From Linanthus parryae (taxonomy: Eukaryota; Streptophyta; Magnoliopsida; Ericales; Polemoniaceae): DNA of 64,000 bases. Where the stretch lies: positions 57,435,718 to 57,499,717 of the forward strand of contig JALGPY010000004.1 in the NCBI GenBank assembly GCA_023055425.1, read 5' to 3'. A model generated the notes under the pieces. The model made no database searches and had not been told where the DNA came from. It saw nothing but the letters and a program-made list of their open reading frames with translations. Positions 21,538-31,760 of the stretch are shown in pieces (position 1 is the stretch's first letter; each line of letters opens with the position of its first letter). The translations under genes and the position numbers were made by a program.

Positions 21538-22935
21538 CTAAGCTTGGTAAGGAACATTTGGCCTTTGACCTGGTGCATATAATCCACTATTCGGATTGGC
21601 ATAGCTGAAGTTGGGGTGATTGCGATTGTTGGGATGATAGGTGTTTGGCCATTGCTGCTGTCTTTGTTGACCCATGTAATTCACGTCTGTAATGCCATCC
21701 CCATATCCCTGATTTGCATCTGCCACCATTTCTCCCATTGACTTCACCTGTGCCGATGGATTCAAATTACCGAAAGCCGAAGTCATCACTGCCATCTGAT
21801 GTTCAAATTTCTGCTCCACCATGGACTCAATCTTACTAACCAATGGCCCATCTGATTTCGTGTTTCTACGAGTCTCAGACCTCGTGGATTCACGTTTTGC
21901 TACATTATCTAGCAGATCAAGACATCTCTGTAGTCCCATTCCCATAAAATTTCCTTGAGCCATCATGTCCAGCTCACTAGCAGTCTCTCTGTTTAAAGCA
22001 TTATAAAAGTAATGGAGAAGTTTATACCATGGCTCTCCGTGAGTAGGGCATCTGCGCAGGAGCTGGTTGAACTTTCTCCACGTGTCACCCAGAGAATCAT
22101 CTTCCTGCTGTGTAAATTTGGTTATGTCATCCATCCGTTGAGAAACCTTAGATGGTGGAAGATACTTCCTGAGAAAGTCTCTGCTACAATCTGCCCATGT
22201 AACTATGCTGCCTGCTGGAAGTTCCATAAGACATGTCTTTGCCTTTCCCGATAAAGAGAAGGGGAAAAGCATGAGCTTTATCGTCTCGATTGGAACTCTC
22301 TGGTCATACATGGTAGAAGTAATCTGCTCGAAATTGAGCAAGTGTTGATGTGGATCATCACTCGGGGATCCAGTGAATAAACATTCATCCCTAACCATAT
22401 TGATCAACGGTTGGAAAATCTCGAAATGTGCAGCATTAATCTGCGGCCTGACAATGGTAGGCTGATATCCCTCCGGTGTAGTCCTGCAGTAATCCACCAA
22501 AGGACGTTCATCCTCCTCAGCATTGTTGACTTGCTCTACCGCTTTCTGGTCGTTATTGTTCCGATTATTGCCCCCATTATTACCATTTCCACCGTTTTTT
22601 CGACCATTAACTCCTCCATTGTTTCTATCAACTATTTCCGCACCAGGGAGTTGTTGTGGATTTGGGGGGTTCATGCGATCAATCATTGCCTGCATCTCAG
22701 CCATTTGAGCCCTAAGCTGCTCAGTCTCCCTTGCTCGATTTGCTGCATCTTCCACAGCTGCAGCTCTAGCTGCTTCCGCATCTTCGAGGCCTTTGCGGAA
22801 CCTCTCAAACTCAGCTCTAGTTTGCTCGTCCATCTGAACTGAATTTGCTTTCCTCTTGTCTCTACTCTGTGCTCGCAATAAGAATTCCGGGTCTTCAAGT
22901 GTTGGATGCAAAGGCTCGTTTCTAGAACGTGACAT
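21538..22935 (-). pseudogene. Athila gag (capsid) protein, 465 aa before a nonsense codon
   Basis: The start MSRSRNEPLHPTLEDPEF is the usual Athila gag start. Residues 35-90 are an alanine/glutamate-rich coiled-coil-like stretch (AEFERFRKGLEDAEAARA). Residues 95-135 are an Asn/Gly-rich linker. The retrotransposon gag domain follows: PHQHLLNFEQI, KLMLFPFSLSGKAKTCLMELP, SRDFLRKYLPPSK, and LLHYFYNALNRETASELD. A Gln/Asn-rich tail ends at the nonsense codon 21538-21540, after which the same frame continues. No CCHC knuckle is visible. It would assemble the virus-like particle around element RNA. Confidence 0.92.
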
Positions 22936-23051
22936 GCACCAAGTGAATCAGACCTGAAAACACGAATCACACACACAAAACAGGTGAGTAACAGATATAA
23001 ACTGAAATAGTAAATCCCTAAAGAGAAAAATAATAGCTAATTTATCTGAAG
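22936..23051 (-). other. Athila 5' untranslated leader
   Basis: A short A-rich leader between the primer binding site and the gag start on the minus strand. No ORF. Confidence 0.75.
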
Positions 23052-23069
23052 TCCCCGGCAACGGCGCCA
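23052..23069 (-). other. Primer binding site (tRNA-Asp type)
   Basis: On the plus strand tccccggcaacggcgcca matches the 3' end of plant tRNA-Asp (GTC) as I know it. The minus strand, TGGCGCCGTTGCCGGGGA, is therefore its complement. It lies six bases from the LTR end, as expected for an Athila-type element. Confidence 0.9.
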
Positions 23070-23075
23070 AAAACT

Positions 23076-24706
23076 TGACACGCTCGAACTGCAAGTGCAC
23101 AGTTGTCGGTGTAGTGATAATATTCCGGAAATCCGGGTTGTCGAACCCAAGAGACTTCGTGTAAATTAACTACTAAATTTGTTCTTCGTGTGGGCAAAGC
23201 GCGTTGAGTTGTGTGTTCTAATTCTTCTAATAATTAAAATAACGAGTATCTCAAATAATTCGATGAATTATTTCAAGATTAATAAGCACGAGTTGATTTG
23301 GTTGTTTCTCAAAGTTGGTCAAAATCAGGATATCTCTACGGATCACTAAGTATTTCACACTACGTTGGACTTATGTTCTACTAACACGATGAGTTTTTGT
23401 TCTAGTTAAACGAGCAATTTTATATTGAAGATGTCTCAACCAATAACTATGCTTAAACTCTCATAACTTATTACTCTAGCCTACTCAAGTTCAAGCACGC
23501 ATTACGATATTGATTCTACTCTTTGTTCTTAGCTAACTAGCAAGATTCCTCAACCCTAGATACGGCTAGTGTGTATTAAAATTTTCCGGGCAAAAAACGT
23601 AGGTTCCTCTATCAATCACAACCTAAAACAATCCTATTAATACGTCTACTAATAGAAAAGATAGATGAAAAGCGTAAAATACACATAACTAGACAAAACT
23701 TCATCAATTAAGCATGAATGCATGAAAGAAGATCCATAAATCACAATACGTAGTGATCAAACCCTAGTTTCCTACGAGATATCCCGATAAAAGGGTTTAG
23801 CTACTCCAAAACATGATCACAATACAAAGTTCCATGATCAAAATAGCAAAACTAGAGAAGAAATAGAGTTTGAGAAGCCAAACAAATGATCCAAAAGCTC
23901 CAAGCAAGCTCCCCTAGCTCCAAGCACGTTCCCTAACCTTCGAAAATCGATAAAACCAGCCCTAACTCTCTCTAATACGTTCCCAAAGAGTTTAGAATAA
24001 GTTACAAGTAATTACAAAATAACCCCAAATCGTTTCCAAAAAACTGCTGCCTACAAACAAGTCATGTGACTTGTTTCAACAAGTCCTGTGACTTGTTCCC
24101 AACACTTAGAAAATTCTGCTGCATCTAACAAGTCCTGTGACCTCTGTCAACAAGTCCTGTGACTTGTTGGCAGACTTCCAGCAAACTGCTTTTGTCCAAC
24201 AGGTCCTGTGACTTGTTTCAACAAGTCCTGTGACTTGTTTCCTTAGCCAAAATTTTCAGCCTTTCTCCGAGCCGCTCCTCGTGCTTCCGAATCATCTCCC
24301 GAGCATCGATCTTTGCTTGATCCTCCATTTTTAGCTCTCTTCACGCGTCAATACTCGTATCATCTTCTCACGAGCCTCTTTACCACTCTTTCCTTCATTT
24401 CTCGCTTTCTTCCTCAAGTCTCGAGCTCGCCTTAGTTTCCGAAGTTCGTCTTCTCTTTCCACTTGCTCCTCACGTGCTCCGACCCTGAAAATCACAACAC
24501 GAACAACCCGCGAAGATCAAATGTGACAAAATATGATAAATAGCACGTAAAATAATGCAGAAAACGCCCGAATTTCACATTTAACAAACAAACTCGTTTT
24601 CAAAATTAAAAGCATGATTTACTCGACAAGACGTCAAATTCTCCATTATAAGCATACCAAATGTAGCAAAATAAGCAATAAAATAACTCCGAAAACGGAG
24701 TTATCA
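23076..24706 (-). repeat. 5' LTR of Athila-type element
   Basis: On the minus strand the LTR starts TGATAACTCCGTTTTCGGAG at 24706 and ends at 23076 with ...GTGTCA, six bases before the primer binding site. The start contains a short palindrome (aactccgaaaacggagtt, 24684-24701). Inside, 24057-24238 carries repeated AACAAGTC...GACTTGTT palindromes. The five bases after the LTR (cacga, 24707-24711) should be the target duplication, but no partner 3' LTR was found at the other end of the element. Confidence 0.88.
24057..24238. repeat. Array of AACAAGTC-NN-GTGACTTGTT palindromes in Athila LTR
   Basis: Five nearly complete copies of the 20-base palindromic motif (24057-24076, 24078-24097, 24149-24168, 24198-24217, 24219-24238) and one half-copy (24127-24140). 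The spacing is irregular but clustered in pairs about 21 bases apart. Confidence 0.85.
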
Positions 24707-25168
24707 CACGACCTAGAGCTTGAGCAATTGGATGTCAAGACAGCTTTCCTGCATAGAGAGTTTGAGGAAGAAATATACATGAGCCAACCGCAAGGGTTCC
24801 AAGTTCCTGGAAGACAGAACCACATGTGCAAGCTGAAGAGATCTCTCTACTGACTTAAGCAGTCGTCGAGGCAATGGTACAAGAGGTATGACAGCTTCAT
24901 GTTGATGATTGGTTACCACAAGTGCGAGTATGATTGCTACGTGTATCACAAAGAGTTGGATGGTGGATCACGTATTTACCTAGTTCTATATGTGGATGAT
25001 ATTCTTATTGCAACTCGGAATATCAAGGACATTAGGGAACTGAAGAGGTCCCTTAGCGCAGAATTCGAGACGAAGGATCTGGGGGTTGTTCGGAAGAGAT
25101 TAGGAGTTGAGATCTATAGAGTTACGAAGAAGAAGCTTTTACTATCACAACAGGGATACATCAAGTAG
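24707..25168 (+). pseudogene. Copia (Tork-like) reverse transcriptase fragment
   Basis: The frame opens at the Athila LTR junction with LELEQLDVKTAFLHREFEEEIYM (quoted in part: LDVKTAFLH is the first RT active-site block). It continues QPQGFQVPGRQNHMCKLKRSLY, a nonsense codon, then LKQSSRQWYKRYDSFM, YDCYVYHKELDGG and LYVDDILIATRN (catalytic DD), ending LLLSQQGYIK at another nonsense codon. Tork lineage is suggested by LEQLDVKTAFLHG-type wording. The 5' part of the gene is missing because Athila inserted here; the other side of that junction is not in this window. Confidence 0.9.
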
Positions 25169-25893
25169 GTATTGGCAAGATTCCTAATGTTATCAGCTAA
25201 AGCTATAGATACTCCTATGGCAACTAACAACAAGCTGGGAATGTACACCGTTCAGACTGAGGAGCAGAAGGAGTACATGTCGAAGGTTCCATATTCTAGC
25301 GCAGTTGGAAGCCTTATGTTTGCTACGATCTGTACTCCACCGGACAGAGCATTCGCTGTTTGTGTGGTTAGTTGTTTTATGGATCATCCGCGTACAGACA
25401 TTGTCCTATGCTATGGGTCACGTGAAAACATCTTGGTAGCTGGTTTAACGGATTCAGACTATGTAGGGGATGCTGATAGTAGAAGATTAATGATGGGCTA
25501 TGTATTTGCTCTAGGAGCATCTGTTGTGAGTTGGAAGGTGACGCTACAGTCGACGGTGACGTTGTCCACCACGGAGGCGAAGTATATGGCTCTAAAGGAA
25601 GCAGCAAACGAGGTCACTTGGCTTAAGGGAATAGTCAATGATCTGGGGCCACTTTAAGATCAGGAGATAGTCTACTGTGATAGCTTGAGTGCAATTTGCT
25701 TGACTAAATACCAGGTTCATCATGAAAGGACCAAGCATATTGGCGTCAGGTATCATTTTCTGAGAAGTTAAAGCAGGATCAAGGTGATGAAGGTGGGGGC
25801 TGCTGACAAGTTCACCAAGCCGGTTCCTGAGAGCAAGTTCCAGCACTGTCTGGAATTTCTCAACATCTTGAGCCAATGAGGCCCATCTGGGCC
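25169..25893 (+). pseudogene. Copia (Tork-like) RT end and RNase H fragment
   Basis: Continues the pol of the preceding fragment: VPYSSAVGSLMFATICTPPD, then the RNase H with GLTDSDYVGDADSRR (catalytic Asp), SWKVTLQSTVTLSTTEAKYMAL (catalytic Glu) and VYCDSLSAICLTK. It ends near DKFTKPVPESKFQHCLE. Nonsense codons interrupt it after LGPL and at FLRS. About 40 residues between MDHP and VLCYGSR seem to have been lost. It is clearly an old, dead copy. Confidence 0.85.
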
Positions 25894-26009
25894 TGTTGGA
25901 CCCGGTGTGGGTCCAGTGAGTCTCTCTGACAAGATACAATGGGTGCAGAGAAGACATAGCTTTATTTACGAGAAGAGGAGCAGCTGCTGTTAACGAGACA
26001 ATTCAAGTC

Positions 26010-26363
26010 AAGGTTGAGATTTATTGAGTTGGTGCCTTGAATTGGTCAAAGGCGGCCAAACTCTTTGTTTCCAACTTTGATTATGAAACATTGGAAGTCA
26101 AATGCGGTGGACAATTAGTTAGGAAACAACTTTGTTTGAAAATCAGATTTGGAAACTTTAGGGATTTTCCAAGAACTATGTAAAGAACCTAGTAGTCACA
26201 CTATTACTCATGCAAAAACATTCTTGTATTCTTGTTCCTCTTAAGTGAAAAAGGGTGTCTTTTCCTCCGTGGAGGTAGGTAGCAAATATTTTGCTAGCAA
26301 ACCACGTAAAATTCCGTATTCTTTTTTATTCGCTCATTGTTCGTAAGGTGGTTTGTCATAACA
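26010..26363 (+). repeat. 3' polypurine tract and LTR of the Tork-like Copia element
   Basis: aaggttgagattta (26010-26023) resembles the AAGGTGGAGATTT polypurine tract found before Tork/Tnt1-type LTRs. The LTR then starts near 26024 (tgagttggtgccttgaattg). It includes the tcctccgtggaggtaggtag and ccacgtaaa blocks typical of the transcribed part of these LTRs. The right end (tcataaca, 26356-26363) is an estimate; no target duplication could be matched because the 5' side is missing. Confidence 0.65.
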
Positions 26364-26596
26364 CGTGGAATAGCTTGAAGTAGCTATCCAAGAAGGCCTT
26401 CGCACGAAGACAGTCCGGAAAAAAGATAATAAGGTTTGGAATTGTTTCCTTTTTTGTTCGGGGCGGTTTTGGCTGCCGACATACTGTATTCCTTGGTTAA
26501 ATCATTTTTTTTTTCACAATTACAAGAAAGAAGTAACTCTTCTGATCCTCAGTATTTACAATTGTTCTCAAGTTGTTGATATCTAAAGACGGAAAG
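26364..26596. other. Unassigned sequence
   Basis: No ORF of note and no recognisable repeat. It lies between the old Copia LTR and the left end of the 4-kb duplicated unit. Confidence 0.5.
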
Positions 26597-29142
26597 TAGT
26601 TATGAGTTATGTTGTCTCTCTTCACTCAATTACAAGTTCTTAGCTTTGAACAGTAGTAAAATTACTCAGCATGGGGAAAATTTCCCTACTATTTCACAAG
26701 TTCGTTAGGTGTTATGAATATGCCTTGAATGGAGTCGGCAAGGCTCAAGCGAGGAATGAGAAGAAGAGGCATCAAGACATGAAGAAGAGGAGGAAGGAAA
26801 AACTCACTTCCCTTTCGCACGAAAGGAAGAGGGCATTGCACGAGTGATTCGTGCGAATGGCATGCCCAATAGCCATACTGGGAAATCATCCGGAAACTCT
26901 AGGAGCACACGATTATGTTCCAACATTACATTTTGGCTCTTCCAAAGGCAAAAAAGGTAAACATGGTGTCCTTTCAACTCGTCTCTCATAATTTCTATGT
27001 AAGAGATAGACCAAATCCTGGTTTCTCTAGGGTTATCCCTAAAGATTATCGATTTACCTTGAGGCGTCTTCAGCCTAACCGCCTACTCATAACAACCTAT
27101 TTTGGCCTTATGGTCCCTATTACACCGCCCTATACAGTTTCACAAATCATAGTCTCTCCTTTATGTGGAATTATAGCTATTTATTCCATCTATTTCGTAA
27201 ATTTATAAACGAAATTTGTCAACAAAAAAGAATGTGATGCACCAGAAAGATTTGTATTATGCTAGTGGTTGGTTGGTATGAAGCGCTGGTCACAATGTTG
27301 TAGGTGGTCTCTGCTGGAACTATGCTCAGAACGTGAATCAGTCCTCTGCCGCCTAACTCCTTGTTGGTTGCTGCCACTTCGCTGACATCATCTTCTATTC
27401 TAAAATTGGCCCTCCCATCTACTGTCTCCATGTCAAATTGTTAGCAATGCTCGTACCTGGTAGATGCTGCTTTGAACCACTTCTCCCTAAGACTTCCTGC
27501 CATTTTTTTACTTGCCCGTTCCTGCTTATTGGGTCTGCTAAACTTATTCTCCAACTTAAGCAGTCCTCCTTTCACTAATAATTGACTCCTCGATAGCCCC
27601 TTTAGCATCGATTGCAAATGTATTTTGGTGGTGCTCTCAGGACCTTCCTTAGTGGGTTACCCATGCCTCCAGTCAAGGCTCCTGCCCGCACTCTTCATTT
27701 CATTGGTCCTCTAGTTAGCTACAGACTCTTAACTGGCTTGAGGTCCAAAGGATTCAATGAACTTAGCAAGAAGTTGTTGCGCATTTTTATCCTCGCTAGA
27801 AACTTTTCGTATGTAGAATAAGGAAGCAGCAAACTTATGACTGGGACCGGTTTCTCCATTGTTCCACTTTACACCATTTCTACAAGCCCCTCCAAACAAT
27901 ATTTCGTTGAGATGGCACCACCAACAATTTCGTGAACTAATTTCTTTGATTGTGGCTTCACCTGCATTAGGCGTTGTGGAGCATATGCATGTGCATAGCT
28001 TGCTGAGCCGTAGGTGAGAGGGCAGCTAACATAACTCCTATACTGTCATCATCTGATACTGATTATGATCCATCTTACATAAGCATAATCTCCTCCATGG
28101 GTTGTTATACAGCTGGAGTGGCTTTTTATTCCTCCGTAGGTGGAATTATCGCTGGAGTTGTGTAGTGTTGCTCGACTTTCCTATTCTTGGACAAGTGTTC
28201 GCCATTTTATTCAAGTCACTTCCAAGGAGAAGGGGCCATAATGTTGACATGAGTTTTCAAGGACCAAATTGATCTTCTTAGAAACTCGAAAATGCAGTTG
28301 GATACAAGCGACGGTCCGGGAGAACACTGACAAGTAGATAACGTGATGAAGGAATGACAAACTCAATCGATCACTGAAATGGATCCCACAAATACACTTA
28401 GAAAATACTGAATTACACCTCATGCAGTGCTAAAATGGAATCGATAACCAATGAATCACACTACCAATGGTCACATTACAGAGCATGGACTACCATGTAA
28501 AAGATAATATCGATTTCTCTATATAATATGTCCTCTCTTTACCCTGATGTAAGGACATGATCCCCTTAAAAATGGCCCGAGCCTCCCTCTATATACTGCT
28601 ACTGCAACGGTTTGACTTCGTCCAGCACCTTAGCATCACAAATGCCACACCCTTGACACATTAAGCAAAGCACTGGGGCGCAAAGCACAGACTAGAAATC
28701 ATGACATCCAGAGGTTAATTGGCAGACCCCAATACACAAAGAGGTAAAGTCGATTACCATGAATTGACCATAAGAAATCTATTTTCAACAACTGCATCCC
28801 AACCACAATTGGTTACTGCTTCAATAAATAAATTAGATGAATTGAACTTCAATTTAAATGAAATATTGACTATATTCGGAGAAGGAAGACTATTAATTAC
28901 CTTAACAAATACTCAGTGACTGTTCAATTGCATCTTCAAGGCCGGATGGAGCCTTCCGTTTTAGTATAGACACACTTGTATACTGATTAGGAGTTGAAAT
29001 TTATTTTTTCTACCATATGTGAAATGCAAAAATATAAGCCAGTCATAACTTCATGGTCAGGTTCAGAATCCGTAGAGTAATGGTGAAAAGGGTGAAAAAA
29101 ATGCCATTTAATGAAGTGGACTACTATGAAGCTAATTTGTCC
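26597..29142. repeat. Left part of duplicated unit, copy A
   Basis: From tagttatgagttatg at 26597 this aligns colinearly with 54114-56705, with many substitutions and small indels. For example, about 50 bases present at 55333-55386 are absent here, and about 30 bases near 28381-28410 are absent in copy B. Short frames on both strands (VNMVSFQLV...RDRPNPG on plus; RIEDDVSEVAATNK on minus) appear in both copies, but stops differ. I do not recognise a protein family. The CACTA element interrupts the unit at 29146; it resumes at 51501. Confidence 0.9.
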
Positions 29143-29145
29143 ACA
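29143..29145. repeat. Target site duplication (left) of CACTA element
   Basis: aca, repeated at 51498-51500. The uninserted paralogue near 56697-56712 has tccacaactcataag with a single aca. Confidence 0.93.
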
Positions 29146-29620
29146 CACTACAAAAAAAAAACCGGTTTATTACGACCAGTAAACTCGTCGTTAAAACTCA
29201 AAATTTTGTCGTTAGAATGAAAAGACGACGAGAAAAGTTCGTCCAAAAAGCGTCGGAATAGCCCCGTCGTTAGGTCGACGGGGGGACAACTTTACCCAAT
29301 GGTCGGTAAAAGTTTTTTACCGACCACAACTGACGACCATATCTTTCGTCGTTGATATTTTGCCGACGACTTACTGACCATTATATTATGTGGTCAAAAC
29401 TTTTGCCGACGAATATTTCGACCATATAATTTAGTCGTTAATCTTTTCCCGACCACACGGCTACCATTTACTCTTTTTAAAAAACTAATGCCGACGACCT
29501 TATCAACTACTTATTCCTGTCGTAGGTATAATGCAGACTACTTTACTCGTCGTTGTTGACTTTTATTTGATTGTGTATTTTTTTTAGTTTCAATTTGACG
29601 ACCAGTTTAATCTTCGTAAT
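29146..29620. repeat. CACTA left terminal and subterminal repeat region
   Basis: Begins with CACTACAA, then a dense set of short direct and inverted motifs (cgtcgtt, gacgac, gaccat, ccgacga) spaced every 10-30 bases. In En/Spm such subterminal motifs bind the element-encoded regulatory protein. Confidence 0.85.
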
Positions 29621-30545
29621 ATGTAGTCGCCTATCTCACAAATTTCTTGAATCTACTCATAAAATAAATAAATAAAAAAAGTAGCCAGGTGATCGATTTT
29701 TATCACCCATGCATACACACATACAACACCAACAATTGCAAAATACTAGTTTTCATTCGAAGCTTAATGCAACCAAACTTACACCAATGTACAGTTACGA
29801 AAATTGAATTGGTTTGAAACAAGCCACAAAAACCCGGCCATATACACATCCACACACAAACTTCCTCCAAAAATTAGTTACAATGCATGTCTACAACAAT
29901 TCCTCCAAGTTCAAAACATTGTTCAAATTTCTTTAACCCTTGTACCTTAGAATGATGGCGGAAGTGTTCATGTGTTGGCGCATTGAAGACGGGATGAGCA
30001 TATGAATGTGTTGCTGCTGCTGCTGGCGGAGCTGGAAGTGACATTATTGCTTCGATTTCAAAAATAAATAAATAAATAAATAACAGTTCATGAAAAAAAT
30101 TTAAAAAAAGAAGTTCATGAAAATTGAACACGACGAGGGGAATGAGACTAAAAATGCTGCTGTTTGTATGCATGACATACAAAAACTCGCAGGCCCAAAA
30201 GCAGAAAAAGTATTGAAGAGAAGTATTCACAAAAACCGGACGTTGTAAAACAAGTATGTGGTTCACCTATTATTTAAATTAATGTTCAACGAATTCCAAC
30301 AACTGAAACTGTTCACATACCCGCCACTACCTCATCATGAATGAACTTAATGCATGCCTCCTAAATGAACATCATAACAACCACCTACCTGTAATAACCA
30401 TGCATATATGCACCCACAAACACTGAATCGCAACTGTTCCAATTCCCAAAATTAATGATACGTTAATGACCTGCCCTCCCTATTTAATTTGTACCTCCAT
30501 TGCATTCTCTGACACAGCAAATCCTCTCCCCGAAATCTTCTAACC
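29621..30545. other. CACTA left internal region, no supported gene
   Basis: AT-rich with short ATAA repeats (29660 and 30060). A minus-strand open frame spans 29874-30266; its last half (EAIMSLPAPPAAAATHSY, HPVFNAPTHEHFRHHSK) has an amino-acid bias that could be a terminal exon, but I recognise no family. The sequence just before 30546 is pyrimidine-rich, plausibly a 5' leader for the plus-strand ORF that follows. Confidence 0.45.
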
Positions 30546-30749
30546 ATGAAACCCATTCCCAAATGCCTACGTAAAGAGGAAGACGTCACCTGTCCTTTCA
30601 CAGGGCTGCCAGGGACCTATGTGGATGTTCCAATAATCATCTCATATGATAATTCAAGCAGTGACAACGAGCCTGCTGTCGGGTTGTTTATGAAGACGAG
30701 ATATAGGCTTGAGGAAGGCCCGCTGATGAGATATGCAAGAAGATACGAG
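30546..30749 (+). pseudogene. Small plus-strand CACTA ORF, N-terminal part, split by LTR element
   Basis: The frame starts MKPIPKCLRKEEDVTCPF, continues LPGTYVDVPIIISYDNSSSD and ends at YARRYE exactly where the gag-only LTR element inserted (TSD acgag). The original continuation lies at 40141 onward. There the same frame soon stops, but a neighbouring frame stays open to 40438 and has a hydrophobic segment. I do not recognise the family. A polypyrimidine-rich leader and an initiation context of ctaaccATG precede it. Treat as a hypothetical, element-borne gene. Confidence 0.45.
30745..30749. repeat. Target site duplication (left) of gag-only LTR element
   Basis: acgag, repeated at 40136-40140. 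Confidence 0.95.
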
Positions 30750-31694
30750 TGTAGACACACAAAAATTGCGGCCAATTAAATAGTGTCATGCATCTATTAT
30801 CGCCTAATTAAATGGTGGGATCAAATAGCCCTCGCTGCCAAAATTGCTGCCCTTAAGCAGTAATTAATAGTGGACTAAATTGTAAATGAGACAAAACCTT
30901 ATTTACAATCAAGGACTGCTTATGGCGATGCCATGTCACTACATGACACGGCTACAAGTCAGCCAATAAGACCAATCAAAGAGTGCCACTTGTCAAAATG
31001 ATGCAACTATCAAGACTAGCAAGTTTGGCCAATAGTGTTGTGCCACTTGTCAAATTGATGCAGAAAATAAATAAATAAATAATTATATTTATTTTCTACC
31101 TTGGCCAACAAGTCGGCCCATGCCTATATAAAGGGGTCATCCCTAGACACAATTACACACAACTACATCTTGCAAGAAGGAGAGAGCTCTGAAGATCAAG
31201 CTATTGAAGCCCCGACGAGTTCATCCATCATCAAGATCATCATCAAGCCCTTCGAAGTTCTTCATCAAGTTCTTCGAAGATCATCATCGAGTCTTTCAAG
31301 CCGTTGAAGATCTCCATCCGCGTTCTTCAAGAAACTCGAAGATCTTGAAGCCGTTCTTCGTGTTCTTCAAGACGTTCATCCGGTTCTTCATCACCATCGA
31401 AGATATTCATCCGCTCGATTCGAGATCAAGCCTCTAAATCCCTCGTTCGACGTTTGTGTTCTTCGAGACCTTCATCGCGTTCTTCGTCAAAATCGAAGGC
31501 CGCTCATCCGTTCGATCCGAGATCAAGCTGCGAAGCCCTCGCTCGACGTTTCAGGAGAAGAATCAGGGGATTTAATTTCTGTTTAGAAAATTATTATCAG
31601 AGATTGTATAATCCACTTCATCAAATAATCAATAAAATTTATTTGACACCGAATTTCTCGCTTTTGTTTCCATTAGCATAAATTTGTGTGTACA
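30750..31694 (+). repeat. 5' LTR of gag-only element
   Basis: Starts TGTAGACACAC, ends TTTGTGTGTACA. It contains a TATA box (31124-31133) and downstream a stretch dense in ttcttcaag/gaagatc motifs (31200-31560) that creates short Ser-rich shadow ORFs. Confidence 0.95.
31124..31133 (+). promoter_or_regulatory. TATA box of gag-only element LTR
   Basis: ctatataaag within a typical plant core-promoter context; the identical sequence lies near 39566 in the 3' LTR. Confidence 0.7.
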
Positions 31695-31698
31695 AATT

Positions 31699-31717
31699 TT
31701 GGCACGCCCAGTGGGAC
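31699..31717 (+). other. Primer binding site of gag-only element
   Basis: ttggcacgcccagtgggac lies five bases after the LTR end. TGGCACGCCC..GTGGGAC is a recurrent primer-site form in plant Gypsy elements; I do not assign the tRNA. Confidence 0.75.
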
Positions 31718-31760
31718 ATCTCTTCCCCTCATCTCTTCTCCTCAAGTACAAGTGTTCGTG

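Noticed and set aside
31200..31560. Possible heat-shock elements (GAA/TTC arrays) as in heat-activated retrotransposons
   Set aside because: The GAA and TTC blocks do not have the regular two-base spacing of heat-shock elements and lie downstream of the TATA box.
31204..31681. Ser-rich ORFs in the gag-only element LTR (also at 39645-40122)
   Set aside because: They lie in the LTR transcribed region, arise from ttcttc/aag simple motifs, and have no conserved domain; both LTRs show them only because LTRs are identical.
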